From positions 2,356,001 through 2,420,000 of the forward strand of contig NZ_VFMR01000001.1 of assembly GCF_006715145.1 (NCBI RefSeq): a stretch of 64,000 nucleotides of DNA, in the 5' to 3' direction. The notes beneath the pieces were generated by a model. That model did not search any database. It was not told where the DNA came from and was given only the letters and a program-made list of their open reading frames with translations. Positions 37,701 through 46,546 of this stretch are shown in pieces. Source of the stretch: Microbacterium sp. SLBN-146 (lineage in GTDB: Bacteria; Actinomycetota; Actinomycetes; Actinomycetales; Microbacteriaceae). Positions within the stretch are counted from its first letter, which is position 1, and every line of letters begins with the position of its first letter. The position numbers and the translations under genes were made by a program.

Positions 37701-38411
37701 CCGCTCTCCGAGACGGCCGCTGACCGACTCGAGACGATCGCCGTCAACAACGATCTCGGGTCGGGGATGCAGGTCGCGCTGAAGGACCTCGAGATCCGAG
37801 GCGCGGGGAATCTCCTCGGCGCCGAGCAGGCCGGCCACATCGCCGGCGTCGGGTTCGATCTGTACCTCCGGATGATCGGCGAGGCGGTCGCCGCCTTCCG
37901 CGGCGACGACGTCGAGGGCCCGACGGAGCTGCGGCTCGAGCTTCCCGTCCAGGCGCGTATCCCGGAGTCGTACATCGACAGCGAGCGCCTCCGCCTCGAG
38001 GCCTACCAGAAGCTCTCGGCGGCGGCATCCGTCACGGCGAAGGACGAGGCGATCGGCCTCGTCATCGACGAGCTGACGGACCGCTACGGCGAGATGCCGG
38101 AAGATGTCGAGGGGCTCATCGCGATCGCGCGCTTGCGCAGACGGGCCGCGCAGGCAGGGCTCGCGGACGTCGTGGCGATGGGGCCGAACCTCCGTATCGC
38201 GCCGGCGAACCTGCCCGACTCGATGAAGGTCCGCCTCCAGCGGCTCCACCCCAAGGCGAAGCTCGTCGCGAGCGGCGAGGCCCTCGTCGTGCCGCTGCCG
38301 TCCGCCGGGGGAGAGCCGCTCACCGATGCGCAGCTCATTGCGTGGGTGGGTCAGCTCCTCGATCAGCTGTGGCCCGCCAAGACCGTCGAGGAGCCCGCGG
38401 TCGCGCCGTGA
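34794..38411 (+). CDS. mfd: Transcription-repair coupling factor
   Basis: A 1205-residue Mfd that removes RNA polymerase stalled at lesions and recruits UvrA. N-terminal UvrB-like region to about 330 ([38 protein letters not shown]), RNAP-interaction domain around 500-570 ([16 protein letters not shown]), then SF2 translocase motifs: Walker A [18 protein letters not shown] (about 680), [34 protein letters not shown] and the RecG-like [17 protein letters not shown]. The C-terminal UvrA-binding-mask domain ends at 1205. Length is normal. Leaderless GTG start. Confidence 0.97.
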   Translation: [1205 protein letters not shown]

Positions 38412-38435
38412 GGACCCGGCACGGTGCAGGCATCG

Positions 38436-39563
38436 TCAGCGGCCGTCGACCTCGTCGAAGAACGCGCGGATGTCCCCGCTGAGGAGCTCCGGCTCTTCGT
38501 GCGGCGCGAAGTGTCCGCCGCGCGGCATCACGGTGTACCTCGTCAGGTTGTAGGTCCGTTCAATCCACTCGCGGGGTGGACGCGCGATGTCGTGGGGGAA
38601 GACCGCGACGGCGGTGGGAGTGGCGACGCTGCGGACCGCGGGAGTCAGGCCGTGGGCGTGCTCGTAGTAGGGGCGGAAGGAAGTCGAGATCGAGTTGGTG
38701 AACCAGTAGAGCGACGCCTGGGTCAGGAGGAAGTCGTCGGTGAACCGGCGTCCGATGTCTCCGTCGCAATCGCTCCAGGCGCGGTACTTCTCGACGATCC
38801 AGGCCAGGAGGCCGACCGGTGAGTCGGAGAGCGCGGGAGCGAGCGTCAAGGGCTGCCGCTGCTGCTGGTGCTCGTAGCTTCCCGCGAGCTCCGTCCACTC
38901 CGCCATCTCCTTCCGGTACCGCCGTTCGGCGTCCGTGAGGGTGCTCTCGTCGAGTTCGATCGGGGGGACGACCGACATCACGTGGATGCCCGTCACCGCC
39001 TCCGGGTGAGCCTGTGCCAGACGAGACGTGATCCCCGATCCCAGGTCGCCTCCGTGCGCTCCGTACCGCGAGAACCCGAGCGACGTCATCAGTTCGTGCC
39101 ACAGCTCGTGCGTTTCCGTGCGCACGCCGGGTCGTTGAGGCGAGAACGGAAAGCCGGGCAACGACGGCACGACCACGGTGAAGGACGTGCGAGAGGTCTC
39201 TCCGAAGGAGGAGGGGGACGAGAGTCTCCGAGCGACGTCGACCATCTCGTAGCTCGTGCTCGGCCAGCCGTTCGTGAGGATGAGGGCCTGCGCGTCGGCC
39301 GTCTCGCCCTCGAACACGAAGGCGTGAATCGGTGTGCCGCGGACCTCCGTCATGACCGAAGGGAGGGCGAGGATCTCCGCCTCCATGGCGCGCCAGTCGA
39401 AGCCCGACACCCATCGCTCGGCGAGGCGGCGCAACGTCGCCGAGTCTGTTCCGGCGTCCCAGGGGCTCATGGGCCATTCCGGCCCCCACCGAGTCGCTTC
39501 AATGCGACGACGCAGATCGTCGATCAGGGCATCGCTCACGGGAAGCGGGAAAGGTGCCGTCAC
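38436..39563 (-). CDS. Epoxide hydrolase, EHN-type alpha/beta hydrolase
   Basis: A 375-residue hydrolase. The N-terminal EHN domain is visible (LPVSDALIDDLRRRIEATRWG, WRAMEAEILALPSVMTEVRG), followed by the alpha/beta-hydrolase core: oxyanion NGWPSTSYEM, nucleophile Asp in HGGDLGSGITSRLA, and catalytic His in MPRGGHFAPHEEPELL. The family opens epoxides with water in detoxification or secondary metabolism. GTG 39563 (VTAPFPLPVSD) is chosen because the frame upstream runs antisense through the HNH gene. It is 29 bases downstream of that gene on the same strand. Confidence 0.9.
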   Translation of the reverse strand: MTAPFPLPVSDALIDDLRRRIEATRWGPEWPMSPWDAGTDSATLRRLAERWVSGFDWRAMEAEILALPSVMTEVRGTPIHAFVFEGETADAQALILTNGWPSTSYEMVDVARRLSSPSSFGETSRTSFTVVVPSLPGFPFSPQRPGVRTETHELWHELMTSLGFSRYGAHGGDLGSGITSRLAQAHPEAVTGIHVMSVVPPIELDESTLTDAERRYRKEMAEWTELAGSYEHQQQRQPLTLAPALSDSPVGLLAWIVEKYRAWSDCDGDIGRRFTDDFLLTQASLYWFTNSISTSFRPYYEHAHGLTPAVRSVATPTAVAVFPHDIARPPREWIERTYNLTRYTVMPRGGHFAPHEEPELLSGDIRAFFDEVDGR

Positions 39564-39592
39564 GGGAGCACACACTACCCGCCGGGGACGTG

Positions 39593-41014
39593 TCAGAAGG
39601 GTGCGCGAGGAGTTCCCGGAGGTCGTGGCGCCGTTGCAACCGCGAGCCAGTCCGTCGGGACGAACCTCACCTTTCGCGCGGGCCGATCGGAGTAGCGCTG
39701 CCCCGTCGGGCTCGACCATTCCAGGATTCCACCGGGGCGTTGCCGGACGGTCCAGTCCGTGTGGTGCTTCAGCGTGTGGTGGCGTCGGCACAGGTGGCTG
39801 AGGTTGCTCGCCGTCGTCGCGCCGCCGGCAGCCGCATCGATCGTGTGGTCGACATCGCACCGGAGAACAGATGTTCGACAACCGGGGAAGCGGCAGTGCT
39901 CGTCGCGTGCCCGCAGGTGACGGATCAGATCCTTGTTCGGGCGATAGCGATCGACGGCCAGGACGCCACCGGAAACAGGATCGGTGAGAACCCGGGTCCA
40001 GCTCGAGGCGCTCCCAGCGAGACGGAGGGCCGTCGCGGGATCGATCGGCCCATGCCCGACGAGGACGCACGGTTCATCCCCGACACCCGCCTCGATGAGC
40101 ACGGGCACTGTCACTTGCACGTCGGCCGTGATGGATCCCAAGCCACCGTCGTGTGCCACGGGATCGCCGGCGAGCAGCAGGTCGGCGAAGATATCCGCGC
40201 GAAGCTGCCCGATCGTCCGGCGCTCACTTTCCCGACTGGGGCCGCTGACGAAGGCCGGATCGCCGTCCCCGTGGCTCTCACCCCCGTGCGCCTCGGGGTC
40301 GCTCCCGCGGTCAGCAGATCCCCTGTCGGCTTCGCGTTCTCCGTCGTGCTGAGCTTCCTCAGCCTCGATGTGAGCGGCTTCTCTCGCCATCTGCGTGACG
40401 CGATCGTAGATCCCGTGCGCGATGACGGCCGGCTGGTCTGCGATGATCCGCGCGATGCCGTCGTCGAGGTCCACGAGGCGAACTCCCCGCGCGTCGACTG
40501 CCCGCTGCCGCCGCTCTCCAACCGCTTCGGGTGCGAGCTGCGCCGCGAGCGTTCGCGCGATGGAGCGGAGACGACCCGAGGTCTCGGACTCCGCGATCGG
40601 GACGATGATCGCCTCGTACCGCGCGACGAGCTCGTCGGGCACGACGACGCCGGCATCGACGACGACGCCGGCGTGTGCGGCGTCGATGCGCCCCTCACGC
40701 CAGGCTGTGAGGGTGCGGGGATAGCGCGACGTCAGGGTCGATGCGTCGCTCATCCGCAGCTGCACGCTCCGGTCGCTCACGCGCATGGCGGTGGCCAGCT
40801 CGGCACAGACCTCCCGCATGCCCAGATCAGCATTCCGACGCCGGGACGACTCCGACCGCGTCGTGTCGCGCTCGACCGCCAGCGCAACGGCATCCGAGAG
40901 CAGACCGGCCTGCTGCGCTTGGAGTGTCGCGATCCGTCGGTTGACCGCTGCGACGTCCGCGACGAGAGCGCCCAGGGATGTCGCCCAGTCGTCGTACTGC
41001 GGATCGGAGGTCAC
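39593..41014 (-). CDS. DUF222 / HNH endonuclease-like protein, second copy
   Basis: A 473-residue protein with N-terminal DUF222 helices and a C-terminal HNH module at about 380-440: CRFPGCRTSVLRCDVDHTIDAA, then SNLSHLCRRHHTLKHHTDW, with both Cys pairs and the DH/HH residues of an HNH zinc site. A hydrophilic insert rich in Asp, Gly, Ser and Glu at about 235-275 separates the two parts. It differs clearly from the copy at 12653-14074. GTG 41014 has GAAGGGAG ten bases upstream and is preferred to the frame start at 41107. Function unknown. Confidence 0.87.
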   Translation of the reverse strand: MTSDPQYDDWATSLGALVADVAAVNRRIATLQAQQAGLLSDAVALAVERDTTRSESSRRRNADLGMREVCAELATAMRVSDRSVQLRMSDASTLTSRYPRTLTAWREGRIDAAHAGVVVDAGVVVPDELVARYEAIIVPIAESETSGRLRSIARTLAAQLAPEAVGERRQRAVDARGVRLVDLDDGIARIIADQPAVIAHGIYDRVTQMAREAAHIEAEEAQHDGEREADRGSADRGSDPEAHGGESHGDGDPAFVSGPSRESERRTIGQLRADIFADLLLAGDPVAHDGGLGSITADVQVTVPVLIEAGVGDEPCVLVGHGPIDPATALRLAGSASSWTRVLTDPVSGGVLAVDRYRPNKDLIRHLRARDEHCRFPGCRTSVLRCDVDHTIDAAAGGATTASNLSHLCRRHHTLKHHTDWTVRQRPGGILEWSSPTGQRYSDRPARKVRFVPTDWLAVATAPRPPGTPRAPF

Positions 41015-41217
41015 TGCCCGGTGCTCCCTTCGGTGTTGATTCACCAGTGTGCGGACAGCTCCCAGGATAGAACAAAGCTCCGACACTCCCACGTGCCCTG
41101 TGGACAACTTCCGGCATAATCAGCCGCGCTTCGGCTCGGTCGCAACTCCTCGCCCTTGCCGCCCGCGGGCGTACTCTGGCTGCAATCGACAAGCGACGCT
41201 GCGACGGAGGAAGCACC

Positions 41218-41817
41218 ATGCAGTTCGAGCATCTGGGAGTGAGCCCACGGATCCATCCCGATGCCGTAGTCGCGCCGACCGCCGTCATCAGCGGCGACGT
41301 CGAGATCGGCCCCGAGTGCCGCGTCCTGCACGGTGCCGTCATCACGTCGGAGGGGGGACCGGTCACGCTCGGCGCCCACGTCATCGTCATGGAGAACGCG
41401 CTGATCCGAGCGACTGCGACGAACGCCGTGCACATCGGCGACCACGTTCTCGTGGGTCCCATGGCGAGCGTCTCCGGAGCGACCATCGCCGACGAGGTGT
41501 TCCTCGCAACCGGTACCCGCATCTTCAATGGTGCGAGGATCGGCGCGCGCAGCGAAGTGCGCATCAACGCCGTCGTTCACCTTCGCACGACCCTGCCCGC
41601 CGACACCGTCGTTCCGATCGGGTGGATCGCCGTCGGTGATCCCCTCCAACTGCTCTCTCCCGATCGCCACGAGGAGATCTGGGAGGCCCAGCGGGAGCTG
41701 GACTTCCCCGGCTACGTCTTCGGGCTCGATCGCGAGACGCCGGATCTCATGGTGCAGCTCACCGAGCGCTACGGGCGGAGCCTCGCGCGACACGTCGACG
41801 ACCGCCGCATCGATTGA
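41218..41817 (+). CDS. Gamma-carbonic-anhydrase-like hexapeptide-repeat protein
   Basis: A 199-residue left-handed beta-helix protein with hexapeptide repeats (IHPDAVVAPTAVISGDVEIGPE, CRVLHGAVITSEGG, NAVHIGDHVLVGPMASVSGATIADEV). The pattern matches the gamma-class carbonic anhydrase/PaaY family; histidines in NAVHIGDHV and NAVVHLRT could bind metal, but not all zinc ligands can be confirmed by eye. GGAGG lies six bases before ATG 41218. It is convergent with ppc, and an anhydrase beside PEP carboxylase, which uses bicarbonate, is suggestive. Confidence 0.8.
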   Translation: MQFEHLGVSPRIHPDAVVAPTAVISGDVEIGPECRVLHGAVITSEGGPVTLGAHVIVMENALIRATATNAVHIGDHVLVGPMASVSGATIADEVFLATGTRIFNGARIGARSEVRINAVVHLRTTLPADTVVPIGWIAVGDPLQLLSPDRHEEIWEAQRELDFPGYVFGLDRETPDLMVQLTERYGRSLARHVDDRRID

Positions 41818-41856
41818 GTCGATGCGGCGACATCGATCGGGGCCGCGCGCCCGGCG

Positions 41857-44517
41857 TCACCCGGTGTTCTGAAGACCGGCCGCAACGCCCGACACCGACA
41901 GCAGGAGCAGGCGCTGCTGCTCGGCATCCGTTGCGCCCGTCCTGAGCGCGCGCAGTGCCCGCAGCTGCAGGAGCGAGAGTGCGTCGACGTAGGGGCTGCG
42001 CATCTTGACGGCGCGTTGCAGGACGGGCTTGTTGCCCAGCAGTTCCGCGCCTCCCGTCAGACGCACGACCCACGCGCGCGTCAGCGCCATCTCGTCCGTG
42101 ACGAGCGCGGCGAGGTCGTCGCGGTCGCCGAGCGCGAGATAGTGCCGGGCGATGCGATCGTCCGCCTTCGCGAGGCTCATCGCGACGTTGTCGATCATGG
42201 TGTGGAAGAGCGGCCACTGGTCGTAGGCCTCGATGAGGCGGTCCGCGTCGCCGACGGCCTCGAGCGCCGTGCCGAGGCCGAACCAGCCCGCGAGGTTGAT
42301 GCGGGCCTGCGTCCAGGCGAACACCCACGGGATCGCCCGGAGATCGGCGAGCGACTCCACCGAGAGTCCGCGGCGCGCAGGGCGGGATCCGAGGGCCAGA
42401 AGGCCCAGTTCCTCCATCGGTGTCACTTGTGCGAACCAGGGCGCGAACCCGGGCGCCTTCACGAGTGAGAAGAACCGCTCGCGCGAGGCGGCATCCATCG
42501 TCGCGGCGATGTCGGCGTAGCGCTCCGCCGTCTCGCGATTGTGCTGCTCGTTGGACGGGGCGGATGCCAGGAGCACAGCCGCAGCGACCTGATCGATGTG
42601 CCGCATCGCGATCGCGGGGTCGCCGTAGCGGGCGAAGATGACCTCGCCCTGCTCGGTCAGTTTGAAGCGCCCGTCGACGGAGTGGGGCGGCTGCGCGAGG
42701 ATCGCCGAGTTCGCGGGGCCGCCACCGCGTCCGAGCGCGCCTCCGCGTCCGTGGAAGAGGGTGAGCTCGATTTCCTGCTCCGTGGCCCACGCGCCGATCG
42801 CGGCCTGCGCTTCGTAGAGGGCGAGGTTGGCGGCGACGGGGCCGACGTCCTTGGAGGAGTCGGAGTAGCCGAGCATGACTTCCAGGCGCCTGTCCGTGGC
42901 GTCCAGCCGGGCGGCGAACTCGGGGTGCTCGACGATCTCGGCGAGGATCCCCGGAGCCGCCTGCAGGTCGGCGAACGTCTCGAAGAGCGGGATGACATCG
43001 AGGACGGGTGTCGCTTCGCCCGGGCCCATGGCGTAGCGGGCGAGGCGGTGCACGTTGGCGAGATCCTGTGCCGACTGCGTGAACGACACGATGTAGCGGC
43101 CCGCGGCGCGAGAACCGTAGCGTTCCTGCAAGAAGGCGATGGAACGGAAGACGTCGAGCACTTCGTCGGTCAGCTCGGAGCGCTCGCCACCGGCATCGAG
43201 CTCGGCGAGCACCTTCGCATGGACGGCCGAGTGCTGTCTGACCTCGAGTTCCGTCAGGTGGAATCCGAACGTCTCGACCTGCCAGATTAATTGCTGGAGA
43301 TGCCCGAACGCCTGCCGAGGTGCCCGCGCCGCGACGAGCGACTCCTGCACGACCCGCAGATCCGCGAGAAGCTGCTCGGGCTCGTGGTACGCCAGATCGG
43401 CGTTGCGCGTCCGCGTCGCGGCGATCTTGCGGGCCACGAGGAGCAGGATGCGGCGGTGCGGTTCACCGGGCGACCGCTTCGCGATCTCTGCGGCCTCGTC
43501 CTCGTCGGCCGCGCGCAGTCGCTGCCACAGGGCTTCGAGCGCCGCGCTCGGCGGGGTCGTCGCGGCATCCAAGGTGAGCGTGCGACCGATTCTCAGCGCC
43601 GTGCGCTCGAGGCCCAGCAGGACATGCTCGCTCGCGATCGCTGCGGCCTTGCGCGTGACGGATGCCGTGACGAACGGGTTCCCGTCACGGTCGCCGCCCA
43701 CCCAGGAGCCGACGCGGACGAACGGCTTCACGATGGGAGCACGGCTTCCGGCAGCGGGTCCCTGGAGCGCGTCATCGACGCGCCGGTAGACATGCGGGAC
43801 GGCGGTGTAGAGCGTCTCGTCGAAGACGGCCATGACGGCACGCACTTCGTCCGTGGGTGACGGCTTCTCGGGACGAAGAGGGGCGGTCCGCCACAGCGTG
43901 TCGATCTCTTCGAGCATGCGCCGCTCTGCGCGCCGCTCGTCGGCGCCGTTGCGCACGGCGGTGTCCCGCTCCTCCAAGAGCGTCGCGAGTCTGCGGATGC
44001 TGGTCGACACGGCCCTGCGGCGTGCCTCGGTCGGATGCGCCGTGAACACCGGGTGGAAGCGGAGCGCCTGCAGCCGCGCGAGCGCCGTGTCATCGCCGAC
44101 CTCTTCCGCGAGGCGGACGAAGGCGGCAGCCACCGAATCGCCCGCGCGCTCCTTGTCGGGCCGTCCGTCGCGCTCGCGCAGGATCCGCACGCGCTGGTGC
44201 TCTTCGCACAGGTTCACGAGGTGGAAGTAGGCCGTGAAGGCGCGGGCGACCTCGTCGGCCCGGGCGACGGAGAATCCGTCGGCGATCGCCGCGGCGCGCG
44301 CGAACGCTTCGTCGGACTCGTCGGTGTATGCCTGGATGGTCGCGACGCGGAGGCGCTCGACGTCGTCGTACAGTCCCGGCGATCCGCTCTCACGCAGGAC
44401 CCGGCCGAGCAGGGCCCCGAGGAGCCGGACGTCGGCGCGCATCTTTTCGGGGATGGACTGCTCGGCTTCGTAGCGTCCGACGAGATCGATCGCCTCGGTG
44501 GGGGTGGGTTCACGCAT
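41857..44517 (-). CDS. ppc: Phosphoenolpyruvate carboxylase
   Basis: An 886-residue PEPC that refills oxaloacetate from PEP and bicarbonate. Motifs: VFTAHPTEARRRAVSTSIRRL (catalytic His region, about 165), GGDRDGNPFVTASVT, the MLGYSDSSKDVGPVA and LFHGRGGALGRGGGPANSAI catalytic loops, and the C-terminal VSGVAAGLQNTG. One leucine at 43288-43290 is encoded TTA beside a CAA glutamine, both rare in this 70% GC sequence. Length is normal for actinobacterial PEPC. Confidence 0.97.
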   Translation of the reverse strand: MREPTPTEAIDLVGRYEAEQSIPEKMRADVRLLGALLGRVLRESGSPGLYDDVERLRVATIQAYTDESDEAFARAAAIADGFSVARADEVARAFTAYFHLVNLCEEHQRVRILRERDGRPDKERAGDSVAAAFVRLAEEVGDDTALARLQALRFHPVFTAHPTEARRRAVSTSIRRLATLLEERDTAVRNGADERRAERRMLEEIDTLWRTAPLRPEKPSPTDEVRAVMAVFDETLYTAVPHVYRRVDDALQGPAAGSRAPIVKPFVRVGSWVGGDRDGNPFVTASVTRKAAAIASEHVLLGLERTALRIGRTLTLDAATTPPSAALEALWQRLRAADEDEAAEIAKRSPGEPHRRILLLVARKIAATRTRNADLAYHEPEQLLADLRVVQESLVAARAPRQAFGHLQQLIWQVETFGFHLTELEVRQHSAVHAKVLAELDAGGERSELTDEVLDVFRSIAFLQERYGSRAAGRYIVSFTQSAQDLANVHRLARYAMGPGEATPVLDVIPLFETFADLQAAPGILAEIVEHPEFAARLDATDRRLEVMLGYSDSSKDVGPVAANLALYEAQAAIGAWATEQEIELTLFHGRGGALGRGGGPANSAILAQPPHSVDGRFKLTEQGEVIFARYGDPAIAMRHIDQVAAAVLLASAPSNEQHNRETAERYADIAATMDAASRERFFSLVKAPGFAPWFAQVTPMEELGLLALGSRPARRGLSVESLADLRAIPWVFAWTQARINLAGWFGLGTALEAVGDADRLIEAYDQWPLFHTMIDNVAMSLAKADDRIARHYLALGDRDDLAALVTDEMALTRAWVVRLTGGAELLGNKPVLQRAVKMRSPYVDALSLLQLRALRALRTGATDAEQQRLLLLSVSGVAAGLQNTG

Positions 44518-44656
44518 CCCTCCACGCTATCGGCGCTGTGTTTCCTCGACGTCACGTGTGACATCAGCAACGCCCGGTAAGCTGGAGGGAGGAGAGCCGG
44601 GAAGTCTGGTCGGCACGTCGTCTGACGAACCCAGAATCCCCTCCGAAAGGACGCTT

Positions 44657-45853
44657 ATGTCTTTGCTGCGCTCTGCGCGCTTCCCCGCCATCATCCTGTT
44701 GTCGGCGGCGATCCTCGCCCTCATCCTCGCCAATTCTCCCGCCGGCCCCGCGGTCGTCGCGCTCAAGGAGACGTATCTCGGCATCCCGGGAGTCTTCGAG
44801 ATGTCGATCGGGCACTGGATCCAGGACGGCCTGCTCGCCGTCTTCTTCTTCGTCGTCGCGGTCGAGCTGCAGTTCGAGCTCACGAGCGGCGAGCTCAACT
44901 CCGCCCGGAAGGCCCTGCAGCCGGCCATCGCCGCGGCCGGTGGCGTCATCGTCCCCATCGCCGTGTTCCTGCTCTTCGCGGGCACGTCGGATGCCTCGGG
45001 CGGATGGCCCATCCCGACGGCCACCGACATCGCGTTCGCGCTGGGAGTCCTCGCGGTGTTCGGCAAGGGTCTGCCCAGCGGCATCCGCATCTTCCTTCTC
45101 GCCCTCGCGATCCTCGACGACATCGTCGGCATCGTCTTCATCGCCGTGCTGTTCACGGACGGCGTCAATGTCGCGCTCCTCGCGTTCGCGGCGGTCGCCG
45201 TCGTCGCCTTCGGCATCCTCAGTCGCATGACGGGCGGACGCGGGCACGTCGCCGTCGTCGTGCTCCTCGTCGTCATCGGCATCGTCACGTGGGTGCTCGT
45301 GTACCTCTCGGGCGTCCACGCCACGATCGCGGGCGTCGCCCTCGGCCTCGCGATGGCGCAGCAGCCGGCGCTCCGCACGCGGCACGCGATGGAGCCCTGG
45401 GTCAACGCCGTCGTGCTTCCCCTGTTCGCCTTCTCCGCGGCCCTCGTCGTCATTCCGCAGGTGTCGCCGACCGAGCTGTCGCCGGCGTTCTGGGGCGTGC
45501 TGGTGGCCCTTCCCGTCGGCAAGATCATCGGCATCACGGTCTTCGGCTGGATCTCCTTGCGGGTGGGGAACCGGGGTGCGACACCGCACCTGTCGTTCCT
45601 CGACCTCCTGGCGGCGGGAAGCCTCGGCGGCATCGGATTCACCGTGTCGCTGCTGCTGTCCGAGCTCGCGTTCGCAGGCCGTCCCCTCATCCGCGACGAG
45701 GCCACGCTCGGCGTCCTCGCGGGGTCGGCGATCTCGCTCATCCTCGCGGCTCTCCTCGTCGCGCAGCGCGCCCGCAGCTACCGCCGCCGCGGCGCGGTCG
45801 CAGCCGAGCACGACCCGATCCACGAGACCGCCGAGGAGCCTCGGATCACATGA
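44657..45853 (+). CDS. nhaA: Na+/H+ antiporter NhaA
   Basis: A 398-residue antiporter with ~12 TM helices. The ion-binding aspartates are present in ALAILDDIVGIVFIAVLF; TATDIAFALGVLAVFG and GSLGGIGFTVSLLLSELAF are further NhaA signatures. It exports Na+ in exchange for protons. GAAAGGA lies five bases before ATG 44657; the longer open frame is discounted. The stop overlaps the mazG start (ATGA), making an unusual transporter-nucleotide-hydrolase pair. Confidence 0.95.
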   Translation: MSLLRSARFPAIILLSAAILALILANSPAGPAVVALKETYLGIPGVFEMSIGHWIQDGLLAVFFFVVAVELQFELTSGELNSARKALQPAIAAAGGVIVPIAVFLLFAGTSDASGGWPIPTATDIAFALGVLAVFGKGLPSGIRIFLLALAILDDIVGIVFIAVLFTDGVNVALLAFAAVAVVAFGILSRMTGGRGHVAVVVLLVVIGIVTWVLVYLSGVHATIAGVALGLAMAQQPALRTRHAMEPWVNAVVLPLFAFSAALVVIPQVSPTELSPAFWGVLVALPVGKIIGITVFGWISLRVGNRGATPHLSFLDLLAAGSLGGIGFTVSLLLSELAFAGRPLIRDEATLGVLAGSAISLILAALLVAQRARSYRRRGAVAAEHDPIHETAEEPRIT

Positions 45854-46542
45854 GCCTGGATCCGCGCGACGCTCACCCCGACGATGCCCTGCGCGCTGCA
45901 GCAGAGACGATGCGTGCCGTCCGCGATCGCTGCGTGTGGTCGCAACAGATCGATCACGACGCGCTCGTGCCCTACCTCGTGGAGGAGAGCGCCGAGCTCA
46001 TCGACGCGGTCGAGGACGGCGACAGGGCCGACCTTCGCGAAGAGCTCGGCGACCTCCTCTGGCAAGTGCTGTTCCATGCCGAGATCGCATCGCGCGACCC
46101 CGACGACCCGTTCGACATCGATGATGTGGCGCGGGGCCTGACCGACAAGATGGTGAGGCGGCATCCCCACGTGTTCGCGGATGCCGTCGCCACGACGCCC
46201 GAAGAGGTGCTCGTGCACTGGAACGCCGCGAAGGCGGCAGAGAAGCGCGACCGCCGCAGCGTCTTGGACGGAGTGAGCGAGCGCATGCCGTCGCTCGCCC
46301 TCGCCCAGAAGCTTCTCGGCAGAACGTCGCGACTGCCGTCCGACGTCCTTCACGTGGCACCCGCCGAGAGCGCACTCGACTCCGAAGAGCAGCTCGGGGA
46401 GGCGCTTCTCGCGCTCGTCGAGACCGCGCGCACTCACGGGTGGGATGCCGAGCGGGCCCTTCGAGCGCGCCTGCGCGTCCTGCAGACCGACGTGCGCACG
46501 GCGGAGGGTGCCGCAGGCACGGTCGGCGGTGCGGAAAGATAG
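45850..46542 (+). CDS. mazG: Nucleoside triphosphate pyrophosphohydrolase MazG
   Basis: A 230-residue MazG. The first MazG domain holds the metal-binding pattern EESAELIDAVEDGDRADLREELGDLLWQVLFHAEIA (Glu/Asp ligands at about 38-60). A second, weaker domain follows from about 130. The usual C-terminal repeat is somewhat degenerate, as in mycobacterial MazG. It hydrolyses damaged or non-canonical NTPs. It overlaps nhaA and precedes hisS by four bases. Confidence 0.92.
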   Translation: MSLDPRDAHPDDALRAAAETMRAVRDRCVWSQQIDHDALVPYLVEESAELIDAVEDGDRADLREELGDLLWQVLFHAEIASRDPDDPFDIDDVARGLTDKMVRRHPHVFADAVATTPEEVLVHWNAAKAAEKRDRRSVLDGVSERMPSLALAQKLLGRTSRLPSDVLHVAPAESALDSEEQLGEALLALVETARTHGWDAERALRARLRVLQTDVRTAEGAAGTVGGAER

Positions 46543-46546
46543 AGGC

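Noticed and set aside
34686..38249. 1187-codon - strand open frame opposite mfd
   Set aside because: mfd motifs are intact on the + strand; the antisense product is Arg/Asp/Glu-rich with no domain.
41101..41120. TGGACA and CATAAT upstream of the hexapeptide gene
   Set aside because: The hexamers resemble -35/-10 but the spacing is only eight bases.
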